Part shown: positions 27,127-34,954 of the stretch, one piece after another | Numbering within the stretch: position 1 is the first letter of the stretch | Layout: every line of letters begins with the position of its first letter | NCBI GenBank assembly: GCA_019638395.1 | Contig: JAHBTX010000004.1 | Coordinates: forward strand, 1-64,000 | DNA from: Cyclobacteriaceae bacterium | GTDB taxonomy: Bacteria; Bacteroidota; Bacteroidia; Cytophagales; Cyclobacteriaceae | Reading direction: 5' to 3' | Length of the DNA: 64,000 nucleotides | Translations under genes and position numbers: made by a program | The notes under the pieces: model-generated | The model's input: the letters and a program-made list of their open reading frames with translations, nothing else | The model's database searches: none | What the model was told of the DNA's origin: nothing

Positions 27127-27534
27127 AATGACAAAGTTCTGAAGAACCCCATTTTCGAAATAGCGACAATTACGGACTATCCCAGACGCCCCAGATACAT
27201 TGAAAATGTTAAAACGGTGTTAAAGCCACCTGTAGAATGTGCCTCTGGGCACCCCATTTGCACAAAGTTCAAGTCCTACTAGAACTTGAACCTTTGGCTG
27301 ATTAGGAATTTTTGACCCGAGTGATTCAGGTGACGCCAGCTAAATTGATATTAAAAGTTAAAGTCTACTATTAGCTAAGCTGTTTGGGTGTGACAGGAGT
27401 GATTTGGAGAGGCCATTTTTGCTAATCAAGGCTTAGAATGTACAAAAAACCCTTAAAATCTAATGGATTTCCTTATTTTTGGTTGATGCCTATGGCTCAA
27501 TTCCTTACACATTACTCTTTTATCATTCACTTGA
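27127..27534. other. Divergent intergenic region with repeat and two hairpins
   Basis: This 400-base gap between the element core and the SNF2 operon has no gene. It carries an inverted copy of the end repeat (27206-27224), a small hairpin GTGCC/GGCAC (27239-27252) and a longer inverted repeat (27263-27296) whose arms CAAAGTTCAAGT and ACTTGAACCTTTG pair with one bulge. It must contain the divergent promoters. No clear TAnnTTTG was pinned down. Confidence 0.5.
27206..27224 (-). repeat. 19-bp end repeat, inverted internal copy
   Basis: On the minus strand this reads TTTAACACCGTTTTAACAT, identical to 53197-53215. It lies exactly where the island core meets the SNF2/R-M cargo block. Confidence 0.75.
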
Positions 27535-30408
27535 ATGCAGTTGACCGAATATCATGCAAAATACTTCGCTTACGAACTCACGAAGAGAAGTTCCTCTGAC
27601 AGCATGCAGAAATTGGCATCGACTCTGGTTGATGCACAAGTTGATCTCAATCCTCACCAAGTAGACGCGGCTTTATTCGCTTTCCAATCACCACTTTCAA
27701 AAGGGGCTATTCTTGCGGACGAAGTCGGACTTGGTAAAACTATTGAGGCTGGATTAGTAATTGCACAGAAGTGGGCTGAGAGGAAGCGAAGAATACTAAT
27801 TATCACCCCTGCACACCTTCGGAAACAATGGTCACAAGAATTACTTGACAAGTTCTTTCTTCCTACTCTTATCCTTGAGGCAAAATCATTTAATGATACT
27901 ATTAAATCTGGAAACTTAAATCCATTTGATCAATCAGAGATCATACTTTGCTCTTATCAATTTGCTCGTTCCAAAGAATCTTATCTCCGACTTGTCAGAT
28001 GGGATTTGGTTGTCATTGATGAAGCTCACCGCTTAAGAAATGTCTATAAGCCAAACAATAAAATAGCTAAGTCAATCAAATCTTCATTGGAGGATGCTCC
28101 AAAGATTTTGCTTACAGCCACACCACTTCAAAATAGTTTAATGGAGTTGTATGGATTAGTTAGCATTATTGATGACTACACCTTTGGAGACTTAAAAAGC
28201 TTTCGATCACAATATAGTCGTGTTAATGGTACTGCTGATGAGACCCTTTTTGATGAACTAAAGGAAAGACTTAAGCCAATATGTAAGAGAACCTTAAGAA
28301 GGCAAGTACTGGAATACATCAGCTATACGAATCGTATCGCTCTTGTAGAAGAGTTTTATCCAACGGATGAAGAGCAAAAGTTGTATGACCTTGTTTCCGA
28401 ATACTTACAGGCTGAAAATTTATATGCACTTCCTGCTAGTCAAAGGATGTTAATGACTTTGATATTAAGAAGGTTATTAGCTTCATCCACCTATGCTATA
28501 TCAGGAACACTGGAAGGACTTGTTGCCAAGCTTGAAGGCATATTTCAAGGTAAAGACACCTCTGATTTGGAAGGTAACATACAGGATAACTTTGAAACTT
28601 ATGAAGAGTTAAAGGATGAATGGGATGAAGATGACGGACAAAGTAACTCTTTAACGTATTCAAAATCCGATTTTGATAATATTAAAAAGGAAATTGAATC
28701 ACTTAAGGAATTCGAAAATCTTGCCAAGTCAATACAGAAAAATTCAAAGGGAGAAAAATTGTTCACTGCTCTTGACAATGGGTTTAAAGAACTTGAGCGA
28801 TTAGGAGCAGCACGAAAAGCTATTATTTTTACTGAAAGCAAACGAACCCAAGAATATTTACGCGGATTGTTGGAATCACGAGGATATGAAGGGAAAGTTA
28901 TTCTGTTCAATGGAACCAATAACGATTTAAAGTCAAGAGAAGTATATAAAGAGTGGTTTTCAAAATATGAAAATACGGACAAGGTTACTGGCTCCCGATC
29001 TGCCGACATGAGAGCTGCTTTGGTTGATTATTTCAGGGAACGTGCTACCATAATGATTGCCACAGAGGCAGCTGCTGAAGGAATTAACCTTCAATTCTGT
29101 TCATTGATCATAAATTATGACTTACCGTGGAACCCACAAAGAATAGAACAAAGAATAGGCAGGTGTCATAGATACGGACAAAAGTTTGATGTTGTAGTTG
29201 TCAACTTTCTCAATAAAGCTAATGCAGCTGACCAAAGAGTCTACGAACTACTAAAGGATAAATTTAGATTGTTTGATGGAGTGTTTGGCGCGAGCGATGA
29301 AGTGCTAGGTAGTATCGAAAGCGGTATTGACTTCGAAAAAAGGATTGCCAGCATTTATCAGGAGTGCAGAACAACCGGACAAATTGAAATTGCTTTTAAC
29401 CAACTTCAGGCAGACTTAGAAGCGAATATTTCTGATGAATTAAAAAGAACTCGACAACAGCTACTGGAGAATTTTGATGAAGAGGTTCACGAAAAATTAA
29501 GAATCAACCTGGAGGAAAGTCGGCAGTATCTCAATAAATACGAAAACTTACTATGGGAGATCACCAAATTTAAGTTGGGTAATAATGCAAAGTATGCAGT
29601 TGATCATTATTCCTTTCAATTAAAGAGTAATCCTTTCTCAGAAGAACGAATTCATCCGGGGCCATATAGGATTGGAAAGCATATTGACGATGCAAATGTT
29701 TATAGAATTAATCATCCACTGGCGCAGAATATCATCGCAAGCTGTAAAGCTGAAAAGTTAAAGATCGCATCACTTGTATTTGATTATTCTTCAACTGAAA
29801 AGAAGATTAGTATTATTGAAGAATTGGTTGGACAAAAGGGCTGGCTGACTGCTAAATGTTTTTCTGTATCAACGTTTGAAACGGAAGATTACGTAGTTCT
29901 TTCAGCATTAACTGAAGAAGGTTTAGTACTGGACTCAGAGCAATGCTCAAGATTGTTTTCAATACCAGCTACAATAAAGGAAGAGGAAGTAACCATCAGC
30001 GATAAGTTTGATGATCTCCTTAAAGATGAAAATAAGCGACAAGAGAATTCAATTTTAGAAGAAGTAGGAGTTAGAAATTCGAAGTTCTTTACAATTGAAT
30101 TGGACAAGCTGGATAAATGGGGAGAAGACAGAAGAAATTCTTTGAAAGTGACACTAAAGGATTTTGATGATCAAATAAAGGAGATCAAAAAGCTAGGCAG
30201 ACTTGCCCCCAACCTTCCGGAAAAACTAAAGCTCGAAAAGGATCGAAAGGTTTTAGAGTCCGAACGAGATAAAGCGTGGCATGAGTATGACGGAGCAGCC
30301 AAAGCTATAGAGAAGAGCAAAGATGAATTGATCGATCATATTGAGAAGAGACTAAGCCAGCAGATTACGGAAGATTCGTTATTCACCATTAAATGGGAAA
30401 TGATTTGA
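27535..30408 (+). CDS. SNF2-family helicase/translocase of a multi-gene R-M operon
   Basis: 957-aa SF2 translocase of the RapA/SNF2 type. Motifs: Q-motif region LNPHQVDAALFAF, Walker A ADEVGLGKTIEAGL near residues 61-74, DEAH at 162-165, LLTATPLQNS (motif III) and the C-terminal motif VI QRIEQRIGRCHRYGQ at about 535-549. The last 350 residues are coiled-coil-like and acidic. Relatives include the DrmD helicase of DISARM, but no DISARM drmA/B/C genes are present. One base separates it from the next gene, starting a six-gene run on the plus strand. Expected role: ATP-driven remodelling or translocation on foreign DNA. Confidence 0.88.
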   Translation: MQLTEYHAKYFAYELTKRSSSDSMQKLASTLVDAQVDLNPHQVDAALFAFQSPLSKGAILADEVGLGKTIEAGLVIAQKWAERKRRILIITPAHLRKQWSQELLDKFFLPTLILEAKSFNDTIKSGNLNPFDQSEIILCSYQFARSKESYLRLVRWDLVVIDEAHRLRNVYKPNNKIAKSIKSSLEDAPKILLTATPLQNSLMELYGLVSIIDDYTFGDLKSFRSQYSRVNGTADETLFDELKERLKPICKRTLRRQVLEYISYTNRIALVEEFYPTDEEQKLYDLVSEYLQAENLYALPASQRMLMTLILRRLLASSTYAISGTLEGLVAKLEGIFQGKDTSDLEGNIQDNFETYEELKDEWDEDDGQSNSLTYSKSDFDNIKKEIESLKEFENLAKSIQKNSKGEKLFTALDNGFKELERLGAARKAIIFTESKRTQEYLRGLLESRGYEGKVILFNGTNNDLKSREVYKEWFSKYENTDKVTGSRSADMRAALVDYFRERATIMIATEAAAEGINLQFCSLIINYDLPWNPQRIEQRIGRCHRYGQKFDVVVVNFLNKANAADQRVYELLKDKFRLFDGVFGASDEVLGSIESGIDFEKRIASIYQECRTTGQIEIAFNQLQADLEANISDELKRTRQQLLENFDEEVHEKLRINLEESRQYLNKYENLLWEITKFKLGNNAKYAVDHYSFQLKSNPFSEERIHPGPYRIGKHIDDANVYRINHPLAQNIIASCKAEKLKIASLVFDYSSTEKKISIIEELVGQKGWLTAKCFSVSTFETEDYVVLSALTEEGLVLDSEQCSRLFSIPATIKEEEVTISDKFDDLLKDENKRQENSILEEVGVRNSKFFTIELDKLDKWGEDRRNSLKVTLKDFDDQIKEIKKLGRLAPNLPEKLKLEKDRKVLESERDKAWHEYDGAAKAIEKSKDELIDHIEKRLSQQITEDSLFTIKWEMI

Positions 30409-30409
30409 T

Positions 30410-30613
30410 ATGGACACTGAATTAACAAGTAATGAAACCGTAGCAAAGACTGTTCTTGAAAAACTCAAGGAGAGCAAACTAATACTTAATGATGAATCTG
30501 TAGCAGAAAAGAAGATTGCTAACGGAACTATTAAAGAAAATGACTGGAAAGTGTTGTTTGAATCTAAATTAAAGGAAGTTATTCAAGACGAACCACCAAG
30601 TGAAGCTAAGTAG
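30410..30613 (+). CDS. Small acidic/basic protein in the SNF2-ATPase operon
   Basis: 67-aa charged helical protein (KTVLEKLKESKLILNDESVA). It starts one base after the helicase stop and overlaps the ATPase start by 14 bases, so it is embedded in the operon and surely translated with it. No family recognised; a linker or regulator of the neighbouring ATPases is possible. Confidence 0.6.
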   Translation: MDTELTSNETVAKTVLEKLKESKLILNDESVAEKKIANGTIKENDWKVLFESKLKEVIQDEPPSEAK

Positions 30614-32924
30614 TCTACATATAAAATCATTTCGTGGTGCCACCCAACCATTCACTCTTAACTTTAGTCAGGGTAAGAATATCACCTTGGTCTATGCTGA
30701 GAATGGAAATGGCAAGACTACCATTGCAGATGCTTTTGCATGTCTGTGCACTAATAGTATTGGTTCGTTAACTGACAAATCCGATGCGGAAGCCACCTAT
30801 TTAAAATCATTAGGTGCTAGTAATACCGAATTATTAATAAAACTCACCACCGATAATGGTGTTTATGAGGCAACGCTTTCAGGTTCCAATAAAATATTAA
30901 AGAACCCCGATAAGGGACAACCAAAACTCAAAGCATTACGAAGAGCGCAAGTGACTTCGTTTATCGAAGATCGCCCTTCTGAGAGATATAAAGTATTAAG
31001 TTATTTCATTGATGTTTCGGGTATTCAAAAATCCGAATCCGAACTAAAGAAATTAATCAGCACTCTTGAAAACGATCTCGAACGAAATGTAAAAAGCCTT
31101 TCCGATGCAAATGCCACATTAAATTCAATCTGGGAAAAAGAAGGCAAACCACTTGGTACGATTGAGGCTTGGTTAGCAGCTGAAATTTCAAAAGATAATA
31201 CCAAGCTGGCAGCCGAATTATCAACCAATAGTGGGGTACTTAAAGCGTGGCATTCTTTTCAATCTATTGTTGAAAGTATCCAACTAGAAAAGGCCAAGTA
31301 CACAAAAGTTCTTGAGCTATTTACAACGGCAGAAGGTGAATTAAAAGCATATCAAGAAAAGCATGGTGAGGGAGAAAAGGATTTATTGGCTCTTCTCAAT
31401 GAGACGAAAAAGTTCCTAACCGTAAAACCTATTGTCGATAAGTGCCCGGTTTGTGGTAAGGATAATAAGAAAGATCATTTACTAAAGCATGTGAACGAGC
31501 AGATTGATCGAATGAAAGAATTGACCAATCTCACTAATGCATTTAATTTAGCAAAGAAGGAAAAAGATCAACTTCTTCAAAAGTTGAAGGGACTGATTGA
31601 ACCCTTTAACAAAGGGGTTATTATTTTTCAAACAGGGGCATCAAAGCTCGATAGCTATAAATTCAAGGATATTTTGTCTGACATATCTTCTTCTAAAGAA
31701 ACGAAAGAGAATTATGATGCCTTTACTGTTGTCCAAAGTCAGGCGGCTAATGAAATAGAAGCTCTTCAAAGCGAAACGGAAGCTATTAATAAATCATTAG
31801 TACTTAGTAACTCAATAAAGACTAATCATGCTTCCGTGCAACAACTCACAAAAAAATGTGAGGAATTAAGTGCGTTATTGGTTTTGGCTAAGCCAGCACT
31901 TACAATTTTGGAAACATCCAGAAAAGAATTTATTGATAGCGAACTAGAATCTATTTCAGGAGATGTGGAAGCAATGTACAATAGAATCCATCCCAATGAA
32001 GGACTGGGTGGTGTAAAGTTGTTTCTTAATCGAACGTATCAAAGCTCATTAAGCTTAACTGCCAAGTTTCACTCTGAAACCGATATTGCACCACAATCAC
32101 TATACAGTGAATCACATCTTGATACTTTGGGGATTTGTATCTTCATTGCTTTAGCCAAAAAAGAGAGTCACGGAGATATGATTTTAGTACTCGATGATGT
32201 TGTGATGTCCGTTGATGAAAAGCATTTGGATCGGATTATCAATTTGATTCACGATGAATCCCCAAACTTTGCTCACGTTATCATCTCAACACATTACAGA
32301 CCTTGGCGAGAGCGTTACCGAAACAATAGAGCCCCAAATGCGAATGTTCAGTTTGTTGAGCTACGTGGGTGGACTAAAGAAAGAGGTATTACGCAAGCCA
32401 AGCCTCAACTGGTCTTGGATGAGATAAAACATTTGTTAGAACCAGCGAACTTTCACAGAGAAAATTTGTCAGGAACGACAGGAAGATTTTTGGAAGCGCT
32501 ACTTGATTTTTTAACGTTAAACTTCCAGTGTAGACTGAAGCGGAAACCAGCAAGTGATTTTACATTAAGTGAATTACTTGATTCTCTTTCTTCTGGCTTG
32601 CTTAGACTGTTAAAGGTTCAGCAAATGGAGAAGGGAGAAGATGGCAAGTACAACAGTACGGTAGTGAAGGAAATTGATTTGAAACCTATAATTGATAATA
32701 TTAAAGCCTTAAAGGCTGTTCGTAATCAAGTTGGTGCTCACTTTACCTTTGATGGGGCTCTGGTTAGTGACAGTGACATTGAAGATTTTGCTAAAGCAAC
32801 AGTACAGTTGGCTGAGTTGCTAATTTGTCCGAAAGACGGAAATTTACCTGACCGAAATAAAACTGGTTCCTATTGGGAAACAAAGAGCGGATCAATCCGA
32901 CTATTCCCATTAATTGAACCTTAA
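30600..32924 (+). CDS. Rad50/RloC-like zinc-hook ATPase with a HEPN-like C-terminus
   Basis: 774-aa ABC/SMC-type ATPase. N-terminal LHIKSFRGATQPF leads to Walker A ENGNGKTT (34-41). A coiled-coil middle carries a zinc-hook CPVCGK (Cys282, Cys285). The ATPase C-lobe has Walker B ILVLDDVVMSVD near 528-540 and the switch VIISTHYRPW. After this the protein continues 170 residues, ending in a helical domain with AVRNQVGAHF, an R-x5-H motif (Arg708, His714) like HEPN RNases. The start is GTG, overlapping the upstream ORF; homology begins at the second residue, which supports it. Zinc-hook ATPases fused to RNases (RloC, PrrC) are DNA-damage or restriction-triggered anticodon nucleases. Confidence 0.75.
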   Translation: MKLSSLHIKSFRGATQPFTLNFSQGKNITLVYAENGNGKTTIADAFACLCTNSIGSLTDKSDAEATYLKSLGASNTELLIKLTTDNGVYEATLSGSNKILKNPDKGQPKLKALRRAQVTSFIEDRPSERYKVLSYFIDVSGIQKSESELKKLISTLENDLERNVKSLSDANATLNSIWEKEGKPLGTIEAWLAAEISKDNTKLAAELSTNSGVLKAWHSFQSIVESIQLEKAKYTKVLELFTTAEGELKAYQEKHGEGEKDLLALLNETKKFLTVKPIVDKCPVCGKDNKKDHLLKHVNEQIDRMKELTNLTNAFNLAKKEKDQLLQKLKGLIEPFNKGVIIFQTGASKLDSYKFKDILSDISSSKETKENYDAFTVVQSQAANEIEALQSETEAINKSLVLSNSIKTNHASVQQLTKKCEELSALLVLAKPALTILETSRKEFIDSELESISGDVEAMYNRIHPNEGLGGVKLFLNRTYQSSLSLTAKFHSETDIAPQSLYSESHLDTLGICIFIALAKKESHGDMILVLDDVVMSVDEKHLDRIINLIHDESPNFAHVIISTHYRPWRERYRNNRAPNANVQFVELRGWTKERGITQAKPQLVLDEIKHLLEPANFHRENLSGTTGRFLEALLDFLTLNFQCRLKRKPASDFTLSELLDSLSSGLLRLLKVQQMEKGEDGKYNSTVVKEIDLKPIIDNIKALKAVRNQVGAHFTFDGALVSDSDIEDFAKATVQLAELLICPKDGNLPDRNKTGSYWETKSGSIRLFPLIEP

Positions 32925-32936
32925 GAGAATTGATAT

Positions 32937-34949
32937 ATGAGCAAAATAGAAAAGCAAGAATTAACATCAATGAGTATTACCGACTTGCAAAAAGAAAAGC
33001 TTAAAGAACTTTTCCCTGAAGCATTTACGGAAGATCACAAGATTGATTGGGATAAGCTTCGCCTGACTCTTGGTGAAACTATTGATGTTGGTAAGGAGCG
33101 GTTTGGTATGATTTGGCCGGGTAAGTCAGAATGCTTCAAAACTATTCAGCAGCCCAGCATTGCAACATTGGTTTCAGCGCGTGATGAAAGCGTAAACTTT
33201 GATACAACCGAAAATCTATTTATTGAAGGTGATAATCTTGAAGTTCTTAAGCTTTTGCAGAAGAGTTATTTGGGAAAGATAAAAATGATTTACATCGATC
33301 CTCCTTACAATACTGGTAATGAATTCATTTATCCAGACAATTTCAGTGAGAGTTTAGAGACGTATTTGGAGTATACTGGACAGCTTGATAGCGAGGGAAA
33401 GAAATTTTCAACTAACACGGAAACTGATGGCCGTTTTCATAGCAAATGGATGAATATGCTGTATCCTAGGTTATTTTTGGCTAGGAATCTGTTAAAAGCA
33501 GATGGACTGATATTCATTTCGATTGATGACAGTGAGGTATCAAACCTGAAATTCATTTGCAACGAAGTCTTTGGAGAAGAAAATTTTGTGGCATGTTTAG
33601 TCTATGATAAAAATAGAAAGAATGATGCGAAGTATTTTTCTGTCGGTCATGAATACATATTGGTCTACTTTAAAGATTATCAAAAAGTCTTTGAATCGGG
33701 CACCATATTTCGAATTCAAAAAGAAGGAATCGATGAGGTGAAGACAGAATTCGAAAGATTAAAATTGATTCATAATGGAGATTGGTCAAAGGTTGCTGAC
33801 AGTTTAAAAGAGTATTATTCAAAATGGGGTAAGGATGATCCCAGAAAGTCACTTGCAAGATATACTAAGGTTGACGCGGATGGTCCGTTTCGAGACGATG
33901 GGAATATTAGTTGGCCAGGCGGGGGCGGACCAAAATATGAGGTTATTCATCCCGTAACGAAGAAGCCATGCAAAGTGCCAGATGCAGGTTGGCGTTTCCC
34001 ATCAAAGAAAAGAATGGACGAGGAAATAGAAAAAGGTAGAGTTGTCTTTGGGCAGGACGAATCAACCCTACCCAGAATTAGAAGAAACTTGTTTGAATCC
34101 GATAAAGAAGTAATGACTAGTGTGCACTACAGTTATGCTCAAACTGCGACCATGGAATTCAATAAAATTTTCGACAATAAACGCGTCTTTGAGAACCCTA
34201 AAAACTATCAGGATATTAAAAGGCTAATTGACTATGTTACTTTTAAAAATGATGATGATATCATTCTAGACTTCTTTGCCGGAAGTGGAACAACTGCTCA
34301 TGCCGTTCTTGATCTTAATAATGAGGATGGTGGAAATAGAAAATTTATATGCGTACAACTCCCAGAGCCATGTGATGAAGCAAGTGAAGCATTCAACGCT
34401 GGATATAAAACAATAGCCGACATAAGTAAGGAACGAATTAGAAGGATTATCAACAATTTAGTTAAAGAACAAAAACTGCGAGTATCGAAGGAAAGGGCAA
34501 CTTTGTTTGGAGAACAATCTACGAATGTTATGGATTGGGGTTTTAGGGTCTTCAAACTATCAATATCAAATTTCAAAATTTGGGATAGCAATACAGCCAA
34601 AGAACCAGAAGCAATTCAGCAAGCACTATTTGGTCATGTTGATCACATTTCACCAGAAGCAAAACAAGAGGCAATTCTTTTTGAATTACTGCTAAAATCC
34701 GGTTTCAAGCTTACTACTCCAATTGAACAGCTAACTATTGAAGGTAAACATGTCTTTAGCATTGCGGATGGACTTCTCTTGATATGCTTAGAAAAAGAGC
34801 TTACCAATGACTTGATTAAAGCAATTGCAGAACGTCAACCGTCAAGAGTAATATGTTTGGATGAGGGATTCCATAACAACGATCAGCTTAAGACAAATGC
34901 TGTTCAGATCATGAAGAGTAAAGGTGTTTTGAATTTTAGAACTGTATAG
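32937..34949 (+). CDS. Type III restriction-modification methyltransferase (Mod)
   Basis: 670-aa beta-class methyltransferase. DPPY at 121-124 (IYIDPPYNTGNEF) is catalytic and DFFAGSGTTAHAVL near 445 binds SAM. N-terminal EGDNLEVLKLL and the preceding block are typical of Mod subunits. Size and order match EcoP1/EcoP15-type Mod (about 650 aa). The large insert between the motifs should hold the target recognition domain. Res follows six bases later. It is only distantly similar to the other Mod in this window, at 390-2381, so the islands carry two independent systems. Methylated base probably N6-adenine by family. Confidence 0.92.
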   Translation: MSKIEKQELTSMSITDLQKEKLKELFPEAFTEDHKIDWDKLRLTLGETIDVGKERFGMIWPGKSECFKTIQQPSIATLVSARDESVNFDTTENLFIEGDNLEVLKLLQKSYLGKIKMIYIDPPYNTGNEFIYPDNFSESLETYLEYTGQLDSEGKKFSTNTETDGRFHSKWMNMLYPRLFLARNLLKADGLIFISIDDSEVSNLKFICNEVFGEENFVACLVYDKNRKNDAKYFSVGHEYILVYFKDYQKVFESGTIFRIQKEGIDEVKTEFERLKLIHNGDWSKVADSLKEYYSKWGKDDPRKSLARYTKVDADGPFRDDGNISWPGGGGPKYEVIHPVTKKPCKVPDAGWRFPSKKRMDEEIEKGRVVFGQDESTLPRIRRNLFESDKEVMTSVHYSYAQTATMEFNKIFDNKRVFENPKNYQDIKRLIDYVTFKNDDDIILDFFAGSGTTAHAVLDLNNEDGGNRKFICVQLPEPCDEASEAFNAGYKTIADISKERIRRIINNLVKEQKLRVSKERATLFGEQSTNVMDWGFRVFKLSISNFKIWDSNTAKEPEAIQQALFGHVDHISPEAKQEAILFELLLKSGFKLTTPIEQLTIEGKHVFSIADGLLLICLEKELTNDLIKAIAERQPSRVICLDEGFHNNDQLKTNAVQIMKSKGVLNFRTV

Positions 34950-34954
34950 TAGCA

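Noticed and set aside
27263-27290. GTTCAAGTCCTACT looks like a tRNA T-arm
   Set aside because: It is one arm of a long inverted repeat, and no acceptor, D-arm or anticodon stem can be drawn around it.
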